Shown here one piece after another: positions 36,367 through 45,900 of a stretch of DNA of 64,000 bases. The notes under the pieces were generated by a model. That model searched no databases. It worked only from the letters and a program-made list of their open reading frames with translations, and was not told the DNA's origin. Source of the DNA: an uncultured Muribaculaceae bacterium (GTDB lineage Bacteria; Bacteroidota; Bacteroidia; Bacteroidales; Muribaculaceae); assembly GCA_910588035.1 (NCBI GenBank), contig CAJUPY010000003.1, forward strand, positions 1-64,000, given 5' to 3'. Position numbers and translations under genes: made by a program. The first letter of the stretch is position 1, and every line of letters begins with the position of its first letter.

Positions 36367-36933
36367 TTATGCCTTGATGCGCTCGACGTAAGATCCGTCG
36401 CGGGTGTCGACACGCACTTTGTCGCCGATGTTGCAGAACAGGGGCACGCGTATTTCCGCACCTGTCTCGAGAGTGGCGGGCTTGAGGGTGTTGGTTGCTG
36501 TGTCACCTTTGATACCGGGTTCGGTGTAGGTGATCTCGAGAACGACGTTCATCGGCATCTCGCAGGTCAGAATGGTGTCTGAGGCGGCGTGAACCATTGC
36601 CTCGCAGATGTCACCTTCCTTGAGGAACTGGACACCTTCGATTTGTGTGCCGGGAATAAGAACCTGCTCAAATGTCTCGGTGTGCATGAAGTTGTAGTCA
36701 TCTCCCTCGCGATAGAGGAACTGGTAGGGGCGGCGTTCGATGCGCACTTCCTCGACTTTGACGCCCGAGTTCCAGGTCTTGTCGAGTATGCGGCCGGTTT
36801 TGACATTTTTAAGTTTGGTGCGGACGAAAGCCGGACCTTTGCCCGGTTTCACGTGGAGAAACTCGACAATGAAGAAATAGTTGCCGTCAATGTCGAGACA
36901 CATGCCGTTTTTAAAATCAGCTGTTGTTGCCAT
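36367..36933 (-). CDS. efp: Elongation factor P
   Basis: 188 residues in three beta-barrel domains, the normal length. The conserved tip loop reads KPGKGPAF with K32 at the usual modified position. The C-terminal part has the [22 protein letters not shown] signature region. EF-P relieves ribosome stalling at proline runs. It is transcribed alone, from its own promoter to its own terminator. Confidence 0.96.
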   Translation of the reverse strand: MATTADFKNGMCLDIDGNYFFIVEFLHVKPGKGPAFVRTKLKNVKTGRILDKTWNSGVKVEEVRIERRPYQFLYREGDDYNFMHTETFEQVLIPGTQIEGVQFLKEGDICEAMVHAASDTILTCEMPMNVVLEITYTEPGIKGDTATNTLKPATLETGAEIRVPLFCNIGDKVRVDTRDGSYVERIKA

Positions 36934-37016
36934 AGGAAGATTCGAATCTGTATTTTTTTGTTATGTGATAGTTGTTTTTTTCTAAAGTCGGGCCGACTTA
37001 CTCGGCTAAGACGTTG

Positions 37017-37048
37017 CAAAGTTAGCATATTTTTGCGTCAGATGCAAA
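37017..37048 (-). promoter_or_regulatory. Promoter of efp
   Basis: Minus strand: TTTG (37048-37045), 20 bases, TAACTTTG (37024-37017). Full consensus match. The leader to the efp ATG is about 80 nt. Confidence 0.75.
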
Positions 37049-37058
37049 TGTCGAAACA

Positions 37059-39248
37059 TCAGAGCTCGATTTTGTCGCGTCTGTTGTTGTGACGGCCTCT
37101 TTTTTTGATGCCCATGAGAGAACTGATGATTCCACGTAGCTTGACCAGGATCGGTGACGGGGTCGTGGTGATGTCTGACGACAGCGGGTCGACGAATGTC
37201 TCTGCTGACTGATCGTCACCGAATTGCTCGGGATAGATGACCATCAGATTGTTGTTTGAGAAATATTTCTGTAGAAATGAAGGCATCTCGGTCATCGCGC
37301 TCGAATAGCTGACGGCATTGGCGCGTGAGCTTATGACGACAAACAGATCATCGTCAAGAATGCGGTTTGACAACAGAATGAAGTCATCATAGTCGTCGAC
37401 CTGACGATATTCTGACCTGATGCCGATTCTCTCGCGTCGCAGAATAGCCTCGATCAGCTTGTGTTGCGTGCTGTGACAACAAAAAATAATGCGGCATCCG
37501 AGCTGACGGGTGAGGTTTCCAATCGCCACGAGCCAACGGCGGAATCCGGTCTCGAATTCAGCTTTCTCGGGAACGAAGACAACGATGCGCGTGATCGTGT
37601 TTATCGGAATGTAACATCGTGATATGACGACCATGCGGTTGGTCGTTTTCAGCAGCTGGTCTATTTTTGAACCGAAAAAGCTGTCTATGACTGCTGTCTT
37701 GCGGTGCATTCCGAGAATGACGCCGTTGATGTCACGCTCTTCGATTACGTTTACGATTCCGGTGATTGTGTTGAGATCATAACGTTCGATAGGGGTCAGG
37801 TCTATATCTACTGCGGCAGCCGTTTCTCTGGCCAGATCAAGCGAATTGCGCCCTATCGCTTTTGATGTCGGGGTGTTGTCGTTTCTGACGTGGAGCGCGA
37901 AGATCTGAGATTTCTCAGGCCCGTCGCTGTCGTCGGCCGACATCATGTAGAGGGCGAGTTCGACGAGCGGGGTGGCGGTCATCGGATTAGCGATCGGAAC
38001 AAGCATCTTGTCTCCGATTTTTCTCGATTTCTCTTCTTCGTCGTCGCCTTTGTCGAGCATGTCGATTTTGATGCGTGCCGCTGCTGTGGCCGTTACGACC
38101 GGAGCGATTGCGCAAGTTATCAGAATGACAAGGATTGTGCCGTTCAGAATGGTTTCGTCCATCATTCGCGTGCCGTCGCTGTTTAGCATATTGTAGCCGA
38201 TCGTGACAACGGCGAGGGCAACTGCGGTGTGGGCCGTCGTCAGTCCGAACAGCAGCCGTCGCGAGTCGCCGTTCATCCCGTAGATGCGCTGCGCGATCCA
38301 TGCGGCAAGCCACTTCGTTACAAGGGCGATCACAAGCATGTAGGCCGTGGCTATGAGGGTGTCGGTGTTGCCGATCACTTTCAGGTTGATCATCATGCCG
38401 ACCCCGATGAGGAAGTATGGAATGAACAGCGCGTTGCCGACAAACTCGATGCGCCCCATCAGTGAGGATCCCGAAGGAACATAGCGGTTCAGGACGAGTC
38501 CTGCGAAAAATGCACCGAGAACAGCTTCGAGTCCGATAGCATTCGACAGCCACGCCGAGCAGAAGACAAGAGCGAGAATGAAAACAAACTGGGTCACCTT
38601 GTCACTGTAGTTCTTGAAAAACCAACGTGTCAGCCTCGGATAGACATAAAGCACACCAATGCAGTAGACAGCCATTTTTCCAAGCAGTTTCAACTGCTCG
38701 GAGATCTCGAATGATCCGACCTGGTGAATGTTGACCACCGTGCCCAGGACCAGGAGGGCTCCTATGACCGCTATGATCGTGCCGACCACGGCTATGACAA
38801 CCGCCTGGTTTTTGGTGATTCCGAAACGAGCGGCAATGGGGTAGGCGATGAGCGTGTGCGACGCGAACATCGAACCGAGCAACGCGGCCGTGGTGAGCTG
38901 CAGGTTGAGCAGCACCATGCTCGCCGCCGCACCTATTATCATCGGAATGAAAAATGTGAGCAGCCCGAACACCAGTCCACGCTTGAAGTTGAGTTTCAGA
39001 CGATACATGTCTATCTCAAGTCCGGCAAGGAACATGAGATAGAGCAACCCCACCTGGCCGAAGATCTTGAAACTGCTGTCGCTGTCGAGTATGTCAAGCC
39101 CGTAGGGACCGACCACGACCCCGGCGACGATCATGCCTATGATGTGAGGAATATGGAGTTTGGTCAGCAACACCGGCGCAAGCAGAATGATGACCAGGAC
39201 GATGAAGAAAATAGTCACCGGTTCAGTTACGATCGCAAGCGTCAGCAT
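37059..39248 (-). CDS. CPA2-family cation/proton antiporter with C-terminal USP-like domain
   Basis: 729 residues. About 12 membrane helices (residues 10-390) show the CPA2 features PHIIGMIVAGVVVGPYGL and FLAGLEIDMYRLK. The soluble C-terminal half from about 425 resembles two universal-stress-type domains, not the TrkA-N domain of KefB/C. Likely an inner-membrane Na+ or K+/H+ exchanger. It starts 14 bases after asd and is likely cotranscribed with it. Confidence 0.88.
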   Translation of the reverse strand: MLTLAIVTEPVTIFFIVLVIILLAPVLLTKLHIPHIIGMIVAGVVVGPYGLDILDSDSSFKIFGQVGLLYLMFLAGLEIDMYRLKLNFKRGLVFGLLTFFIPMIIGAAASMVLLNLQLTTAALLGSMFASHTLIAYPIAARFGITKNQAVVIAVVGTIIAVIGALLVLGTVVNIHQVGSFEISEQLKLLGKMAVYCIGVLYVYPRLTRWFFKNYSDKVTQFVFILALVFCSAWLSNAIGLEAVLGAFFAGLVLNRYVPSGSSLMGRIEFVGNALFIPYFLIGVGMMINLKVIGNTDTLIATAYMLVIALVTKWLAAWIAQRIYGMNGDSRRLLFGLTTAHTAVALAVVTIGYNMLNSDGTRMMDETILNGTILVILITCAIAPVVTATAAARIKIDMLDKGDDEEEKSRKIGDKMLVPIANPMTATPLVELALYMMSADDSDGPEKSQIFALHVRNDNTPTSKAIGRNSLDLARETAAAVDIDLTPIERYDLNTITGIVNVIEERDINGVILGMHRKTAVIDSFFGSKIDQLLKTTNRMVVISRCYIPINTITRIVVFVPEKAEFETGFRRWLVAIGNLTRQLGCRIIFCCHSTQHKLIEAILRRERIGIRSEYRQVDDYDDFILLSNRILDDDLFVVISSRANAVSYSSAMTEMPSFLQKYFSNNNLMVIYPEQFGDDQSAETFVDPLSSDITTTPSPILVKLRGIISSLMGIKKRGRHNNRRDKIEL

Positions 39249-39262
39249 TGTCGTGAAAGGGT

Positions 39263-40270
39263 TTATCTGTTTCGTAAAATGTATTGGGCAATCTGAACCG
39301 CATTCAGTGCCGCACCCTTCTTTATCTGGTCAGACACTGTCCAGAACGACAGTCCGCACTCGTTTGTCAGATCACGCCGTATGCGCCCTACAAACACAGG
39401 GTCTTCTCCGGCAAGATTGAGCGGCATCGGATAGCTCTTTTCCGACGGATTGTCGATGACAACGACTCCTTCGGCGTTCTCAAATGCCTCGCGGGCCTCG
39501 TCAACGGAGACAGGGCGGAGTGTCTCGACCCAGATAGCCTCGGAGTGGGCACGCATGACCGGAACGCGGACACATGTCGCGCTTACGTCAAGGTCGGGAG
39601 CGTGCATGATTTTTTTTGTCTCATGATACATCTTCATCTCTTCTTTGGTGTATCCGTTGTCGGTGAAGATGTCGATGTGGGGAATGACATTGAACGCAAG
39701 CTGGTGGGCGAATTTGTCGACTGTCGGTTGTTGCCCGTCGACAACCTGGCGTGTCTGCTCGGCGAGTTCGTCCATTGCGGCTGCTCCGGCACCGCTGGCT
39801 GCCTGATAGGTGGCGACATGGACGCGGCTGATTCCGGCGAGATCCATGATCGGTTTGAGGGCGACGACCATTTGTATAGTCGTGCAGTTGGGGTTGGCGA
39901 TGATTCCGCGGGGAGCGTTGAGCGCGTCTGAACCGTTTACTTCCGGAACGACAAGGGGAACGTCGGCCTCCATTCTGAATGCGCTTGAATTGTCAATCAT
40001 TGTGGCTCCGCGGGCGGTTATAGTCCCGGCAAATTCCTTTGAGGTCGATGCACCGGCTGAGGTAAAGGCGAAATCCACACCGCTGAAAAGAGACTCGTCG
40101 TGTGTGAGTTCCTGAACCCTGATCTCCCGGCCTCTGAATGTGTAGACACGTCCTGCGCTGCGCGACGATCCAAACAACAACAGCTCGTCAACAGGAAATT
40201 CCTGCTCGGCGAGAACTCTCATAAATTCCTGGCCAACTGCGCCGCTGGCACCTACGATTGCAACCTTCAT
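39263..40270 (-). CDS. asd: Aspartate-semialdehyde dehydrogenase
   Basis: 335 residues. NAD(P)-binding [10 protein letters not shown] at the N-terminus, catalytic cysteine C129 in [10 protein letters not shown], and the family segment [15 protein letters not shown]. It reduces aspartyl phosphate to the semialdehyde for lysine/diaminopimelate, threonine and methionine. Transcribed away from the aminotransferase gene from overlapping promoters. Confidence 0.95.
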   Translation of the reverse strand: MKVAIVGASGAVGQEFMRVLAEQEFPVDELLLFGSSRSAGRVYTFRGREIRVQELTHDESLFSGVDFAFTSAGASTSKEFAGTITARGATMIDNSSAFRMEADVPLVVPEVNGSDALNAPRGIIANPNCTTIQMVVALKPIMDLAGISRVHVATYQAASGAGAAAMDELAEQTRQVVDGQQPTVDKFAHQLAFNVIPHIDIFTDNGYTKEEMKMYHETKKIMHAPDLDVSATCVRVPVMRAHSEAIWVETLRPVSVDEAREAFENAEGVVVIDNPSEKSYPMPLNLAGEDPVFVGRIRRDLTNECGLSFWTVSDQIKKGAALNAVQIAQYILRNR

Positions 40271-40310
40271 TTTGAGTAAAAACGCTAAGAGCTTGTTTTA
40301 TGAATTGATT

Positions 40311-40345
40311 TTTGTGCAAATTTACGAAAAATTTCCGTATTTTTG
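40311..40345 (+). promoter_or_regulatory. Promoter of the aminotransferase gene
   Basis: TTTG at 40311-40314 and TATTTTTG at 40338-40345, spacing 23 bases (slightly long). The -7 box lies 35 bases before the ATG at 40381, which supports that start. Confidence 0.6.
40317..40324 (-). promoter_or_regulatory. -7 box of asd, inside the divergent promoter
   Basis: TAAATTTG on the minus strand (40324-40317) fits TAnnTTTG. It lies between the -33 and -7 boxes of the opposite promoter. A -33 TTTG is not clear. Confidence 0.55.
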
Positions 40346-40380
40346 CGCTATATATGATAAATCAACAAAACTTAGCCGTT

Positions 40381-41577
40381 ATGTCTTCACATATCTCAGA
40401 ACGCATTCTTGGCCTGTCTCAGTCGCAGACGCTGGCCATGTCTCAAAAAAGTAATGAACTGAAAGCCCGTGGGGTCGACGTGATCAATCTTTCGGTAGGC
40501 GAACCCGACTTCAATACCCCCGAACATATCAAGGAAGCTGCCAAGAAGGCAATCGATGAAAATTTCACTTTCTACAGCCCTGTTCCGGGATATATGTCGT
40601 TGCGCAAGGCCGTGTCTGAAAAACTGGCACGTGAAAACGGCCTGGATTTCGCTCCCGAGCAGATCGTGGTTTCAGGAGGCGCGAAGCAGGCACTCTGCAA
40701 TGTGATTCTCTCGACGATAAACCCCGGCGACGAAGTCATCATTCCGACTCCGGCATGGGTCTCTTATGTTGAAATGGTTAAGCTGGCTGAAGGTAAAAAT
40801 GTGCTTGTGCCGGCTTCGATCGAGCAGAATTTCAAAATCACACCCCAACAGCTCGAGCAGGCCATTACCCCGAAAACACGCATGGTGTTGTTGTGCTCAC
40901 CCTCTAATCCAACCGGAAGCGTCTATTCCCGTGAGGAACTGCAGGGACTTGTTGATGTCATAGCCCGATATCCCGACATTATCGTACTTGCCGATGAGAT
41001 CTATGAACACATAAACTTCACCGGTTCGTTCACTTCGCTTGGCTCATTTCCCGAGATTGCCGGTCGTGTGGTCATAATAAACGGCGTTTCAAAAGCTTAT
41101 GCGATGACAGGCTGGCGCATCGGCTACTGTGCCGCGCCGCTCGACATTGCGAAGGCTGTGACCAAACTGCAGGGACAGTACACCTCCGGCTCGTCGTCAA
41201 TTGCCCAGAAAGCGGCTGAGGCTGCCTATAACGGTCCGCAGGATTGTGTCAGGGAAATGTGTGCCGCGTTCCTCCGCCGCCGCGATCTGGTCGTGTCGCT
41301 GGCACGTGAAATTCCGGGACTGAAGGTGAATGTGCCCGACGGAGCATTCTATCTTTTTCCCGAAGTCTCAAGCTACTTCGGCAAGAAAGCCGGTGACAGG
41401 GTGATTGAAAATGCATCTGACCTGGCTATGTATCTTCTTGAGGATGGCCATGTCGCCACGGTCGCCGGTGACGCTTTCTGTTTGCCCGGATACATAAGAT
41501 TGAGCTACGCCACAAGCGACGGGAATATCGTCAAGGCAATGGCGCGCATCAAGGAGTCTCTGGCTAAACTGTCTTGA
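40381..41577 (+). CDS. Class I/II pyridoxal-phosphate aminotransferase (aspartate type)
   Basis: 398 residues from the ATG at 40381. A 23-residue longer form would start upstream of the promoter -7 box and is rejected. Fold-type I features are INLSVGEPDF near the N-terminus, SPSNPTG, and the Schiff-base lysine at about K238 in NGVSKAYAMTGWRIGY. This form matches the aspartate/prephenate aminotransferase (AspB-like) group. Position beside asd fits aspartate-family metabolism. Confidence 0.92.
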   Translation: MSSHISERILGLSQSQTLAMSQKSNELKARGVDVINLSVGEPDFNTPEHIKEAAKKAIDENFTFYSPVPGYMSLRKAVSEKLARENGLDFAPEQIVVSGGAKQALCNVILSTINPGDEVIIPTPAWVSYVEMVKLAEGKNVLVPASIEQNFKITPQQLEQAITPKTRMVLLCSPSNPTGSVYSREELQGLVDVIARYPDIIVLADEIYEHINFTGSFTSLGSFPEIAGRVVIINGVSKAYAMTGWRIGYCAAPLDIAKAVTKLQGQYTSGSSSIAQKAAEAAYNGPQDCVREMCAAFLRRRDLVVSLAREIPGLKVNVPDGAFYLFPEVSSYFGKKAGDRVIENASDLAMYLLEDGHVATVAGDAFCLPGYIRLSYATSDGNIVKAMARIKESLAKLS

Positions 41578-41588
41578 AAATCAGATTT

Positions 41589-42245
41589 ATGAGCATCATC
41601 AACTATAAAGATGTTGAAATCCTGAGAAAAGAACTCGTCGTGCTCAAACATGTCTCGTTGACTGTTGAGCCCGGCGAGTTCGTATATCTTATCGGAAAGG
41701 TCGGAAGCGGAAAAAGCAGTCTTATGAAATCGATGTACGCCGAAGTTCCTGTTTCGTCGGGAGAGGCATCGGTGCTTGGTTATGACCTTGTCGATTTGCC
41801 GAAGAAAGAGATTCCGTTCCTGCGTCGTAAAATCGGAATCGTGTTTCAGGACTTCCAACTGCTGACTGACCGCACTGTTTATGAAAATCTCAAATTTGTT
41901 CTCGACGCGACCGGATGGAAAGACAAAAACGACATGGAGACCCGCATCGAGGAGGTTCTGAAAGAGGTCGGCATGTTGAACAAATCATATAAGATGCCTC
42001 ACGAACTGTCAGGTGGCGAGCAGCAGCGCATAGTGATCGCTCGCGCCTTGCTCAACCGGCCGAAACTGATTCTGGCCGATGAGCCGACAGGTAATCTCGA
42101 TCCGGCAACAGGCGAACAGATTGTGGCACACTTGCGTGGAATAGCCGGCAACGGAACTGCCGTTGTGATGGCCACACACAATCTGCAACTTGTCGAGCAG
42201 TTTCCGGCAAGAGTGCTGAGATGTGAGGGCAAAAGCCTGTGTTAG
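41589..42245 (+). CDS. ftsE: FtsE-like ABC ATPase
   Basis: 218 residues from the ATG at 41589; a TTG at 41574 overlaps the previous stop and is less likely. The Walker A motif GKVGSGKSS, signature LSGGEQQRIVIARAL, Walker B LILADEPTGNLD and H-loop ATHN are all intact. The sequence is close to FtsE, which with FtsX controls cell-wall hydrolases at division. No ftsX follows; a minus-strand OMP gene is next. Confidence 0.82.
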   Translation: MSIINYKDVEILRKELVVLKHVSLTVEPGEFVYLIGKVGSGKSSLMKSMYAEVPVSSGEASVLGYDLVDLPKKEIPFLRRKIGIVFQDFQLLTDRTVYENLKFVLDATGWKDKNDMETRIEEVLKEVGMLNKSYKMPHELSGGEQQRIVIARALLNRPKLILADEPTGNLDPATGEQIVAHLRGIAGNGTAVVMATHNLQLVEQFPARVLRCEGKSLC

Positions 42246-42254
42246 AACGGTAGA

Positions 42255-42779
42255 TTAGAAACAGTAACCGATTCCAACGGTTGCCATTGTCGTGTTATAG
42301 TCGTCGATAACCGAATATCTCACGTCGAAATTGAGCCGCAGGGTCGATGTGCATTTCACACTCATGCCGGCTCCGATATTGAGACCGAACCGGTCGGTGC
42401 GTGACGAGACATCGTCGGTGTGTGTGACCGACTTCATCAGCGAGTGGGTGTTCCAGCTCGCGAAACAGAGTCCGGCCATAGGATAGAGTTCCACGCGTTT
42501 CAGTCCGAATGAAAACGGAACCTGGAGATCACAGTTGAGCAGGAATGCGTCGGTGTGTTTGTTGCGGAAGACATATTGGGCACTTGGCGCGACTCTGAAA
42601 TGCTGGCTGAAACGGTAGCTGAAAAACACTCCGGCGACAGCCGACTCATTGTGGCTGTTGTACCCGGCTTGAATCCCGATGACTTTCTCTCCCCTTTGTG
42701 CATCGGCCTCGAACGAGAGGGCTGAAATTGCCGATACCGCGATTATGGCGGCTGCGTGTCGAAATTTGTATCTGAACAT
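42255..42779 (-). CDS. Small outer-membrane beta-barrel protein
   Basis: 174 residues with a signal peptide (IIAVSAISALSFEADAQ), then alternating strands such as GIQAGYNSHNES and LNIGAGMSVKC, ending in VGIGYCF with a terminal Phe. This fits an eight-stranded porin-family barrel. It has its own full-consensus promoter. Function unknown. Confidence 0.78.
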   Translation of the reverse strand: MFRYKFRHAAAIIAVSAISALSFEADAQRGEKVIGIQAGYNSHNESAVAGVFFSYRFSQHFRVAPSAQYVFRNKHTDAFLLNCDLQVPFSFGLKRVELYPMAGLCFASWNTHSLMKSVTHTDDVSSRTDRFGLNIGAGMSVKCTSTLRLNFDVRYSVIDDYNTTMATVGIGYCF

Positions 42780-42802
42780 GAGTTGAAACGTTATTTGAAC
42801 GA

Positions 42803-42834
42803 CAAATTTATGTAATCTGTCTTTTTATAACAAA
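42803..42834 (-). promoter_or_regulatory. Promoter of the small barrel gene
   Basis: Minus strand: TTTG (42834-42831), 20 bases, TAAATTTG (42810-42803). Full consensus match, 23 bases before the ATG. Confidence 0.78.
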
Positions 42835-42931
42835 AATAAAAAGAAAAATGATTAATTTCGCATGACAAAATTTCTTCCGGCAAGCAAAATCCATTGTTTT
42901 TGCCGTTTGAAAGTCTGAGTCGACATTTTAA

Positions 42932-45900
42932 ATGAAATGGTTCTACCGCATATTCCGCACGGTGTGCGTCACATTGATTGTGGCGGCTATCGTCGTGCCC
43001 ATGTCGCTCTATGTGTTGCTGACTTTGTCGCCGGTGCAGGACGCGATGTGCCGGCGGGCAGGTAAAGAACTGACCGCCCTGCTCGGTGTCAATGTCGAGG
43101 TCGGGGAGATGTCTGTCGCACCGTTCAACAGGGTGACTTTGCGCGATGTGGCGGTCTTCGGCGAGAAAAACGACACGGTGATGAAAGTGCGCCGTCTCGG
43201 CGTAGGGGTCAGATTGAGCACGCTCGGATTCGGTCGGAAAATGGTGATCGACTATGCAGAACTGACCGGACTTGATGTTCGCATCTCGAGAGATTCTGCC
43301 GGTTCGCCACTTAATATCCAACCTATAATCGAGGCTCTCAGGCCCAAGAATAAGACTGACCGGCCGACAGCCTTTGATCTGGCTATAAACACTGTTGTCA
43401 TAAGACGGTCCTCGTTTTCCTATGATGTTAAATCAGAACCTGAGGTTATCGGCCGTTTTGATTCCAACCACGTCGATATAGACGATTTCAGAGCCGACAT
43501 CTCATTGCCGGAGATGAGAAACAACGATTTTGTGATTGATGTGAACCGGATCGCATTCAGTGAAAAGTCGGGTTTTGAGGTCGTTGATCTTCATGGAGAC
43601 TATGTCATCTCCGATTCGCTTCTCTCAGTGAGTGACATGTCGTTGCAACTGAAATCGAGCAAAATCATTTTCGGCGACATCTCGTTGCCACTCGATGGTC
43701 TCGCAAACCTAAAGTCGACGATAGCCGTGACACCTGTCAGGCTGAATCTGAGAAACGGAACGGTTGCCAATCCGGCCGATTTCGCTTGTTTCGAACCGCG
43801 GCTTGCCGATCTTGACATGCCGGTCAATCTCGATGTCGACATAGCCGGTACAACGCGTCGAGCCGACATTGACCACATCGACATCAAAATTCCGTCGCGT
43901 GAGATTTCGGCACGGATTTCTGGAGAGATTGACAGGCTTGATTGCCGTGATTCCCTGTCGGTCAACCTGCCGGTGGTCAGACTGAACGCTCTCGGAGCTG
44001 ATGTCACGGCCATTGTGCGTGCGGTCACTGATTTGTCGCCGGGTGTGGCGCGTGCTATCACCAATGCCGGAAAAGTAAGATTGAGAGCCGATTTTGCCGG
44101 AGTCATGGATCATGGACGCTTGAAAACAGAAGTGGTGACTGATCTTGGCGATGCCATGGTCAAAGCGGTCTACTCCCGCCACGGCAACCTGACAAATATT
44201 GACATGAATTTTGAGACACCTCGGTTTGACATTGCCGCATTGACCGGCGACAAACGCTTCGGTAACGTCATGCTGGCAGCCGGGGCCGAACTCGCTTTCG
44301 CCCGTAAATTGATCAAGGGCAGTGGTGAGGTGAAAGTCACTGAATTTGAATTCAATGGATACCGCTACGGAAACATGCAGGCCGAGGCAATCTACGATAA
44401 AGGCGATTTCACGGCTTCACTGAAAATCAATGATAAAAACGGACACGTCAGCGCGTCAGCTGACGGTCATGTTGGCCATGACGGTTCTACATTCACCGGA
44501 GAGATCAGTGTCGGAGACCTCGACCTCTATGCCATGCATCTGATAAAACGCTATGAAGGCTACCGGCTCTCAGGAAACATTGAGGCTTCCTGTTCAGGGC
44601 GTTCGATTGACGAGTCTGCAATAGGAATAGACGCCCGTAACGTAGCCTTTGTCTCGTCAGACAATCCATCTTTGACAATGAACAGCCTTACTGTCAGGGC
44701 CGATGCCGTAGGTGACGATCCAGGCATAAATCTGAACTCAGACTTTGTCGATGCGACCTTGACAGGTCCATATTCGTGGAAATCGCTTGTGCCGGCTGTC
44801 AACGACATCATGTCGCAGGCATTCCCCGTCTTTTTCAAACCGTCGCCCCTGCTTGCTGCCGGACGTGAGAATCGATTCGAGCTCCACACAGAGGTCAAAT
44901 ACAGTGAGGAACTGAACCGTTTTCTGAATCTTCCGGTCAATCTTATATATCCCGCAAAGATCGATGCGTCACTGAACTCATCTTCCCGCAGCATGTCGCT
45001 GGCTGTCGACATACCCTATCTTCAGCAGAAAGACAAATTGATCGAACAGACCTCACTGCGCTTTGACATCGACTCGATTCAATCGGTAGCGCGGCTTCAC
45101 GCATCGACAACAATGCCGACCGCAAACGGCGGCAACACGATCAACATCGACTGTCTGGGTGCGGCTGACCGTCTCGATTCAGACCTTTCATGGCAAATTG
45201 ACCGTAAACGGCTTTATAAAGGTGATGTCAGTCTGTCGACATTGTTCATGAAAAACGTGAACGGCGATGTGGAGTTTGACGTCAGTGTCAATCCGAGCAA
45301 GTTGATTTTCAATGATACGGCCTGGACGGTAAGTCCGGCCCGCATAACCGTCATGAAAGACAACATCAGAATCAACAATTTCGATGTCAGACGCGACAAT
45401 CAGTTTGTCACGATGTCTGGATCGGTGTCGTCGCTCCCGGAGCATGTGCTTACGCTCAATCTGCTGAACGTGAACCTTGATTATATCTTTGAGTCGCTCG
45501 GCATCGACAAAGCGATGCTTGGTGGTGACGCTTCCGGCACATTCTATGTCTCGCAGCTGTTCTCGAAAGAGCCGAAGATGCTCACACCCGGACTGACGGT
45601 TAAAAACATAAGCTACAATAAAGTCGTGTTTGGCGATGCCTTGGTGCGTAGCCATTGGGACAACGCCACGAAGGGCATAACCCTCGACGCCACGATAGCC
45701 CAGCCGGGTGGAACAAGGTCGGTGATCAATGGTGCGATCTATCCGTTGACCGAATCTCTTGACCTGCATTTCCATGCAAACAAAATCAATGTGGCGTTCC
45801 TGAAACCCTACATGGAAGCATTCACAAGCGACGTCTCGGGACGGGCTTCGGGCTATGCCCACCTGTTCGGAACATTCAAGTACATTGATCTTGAGGGAAA

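Noticed and set aside
40312-40380. N-terminal extension of the aminotransferase
   Set aside because: It would start upstream of the -7 box TATTTTTG, so it is not in the transcript.
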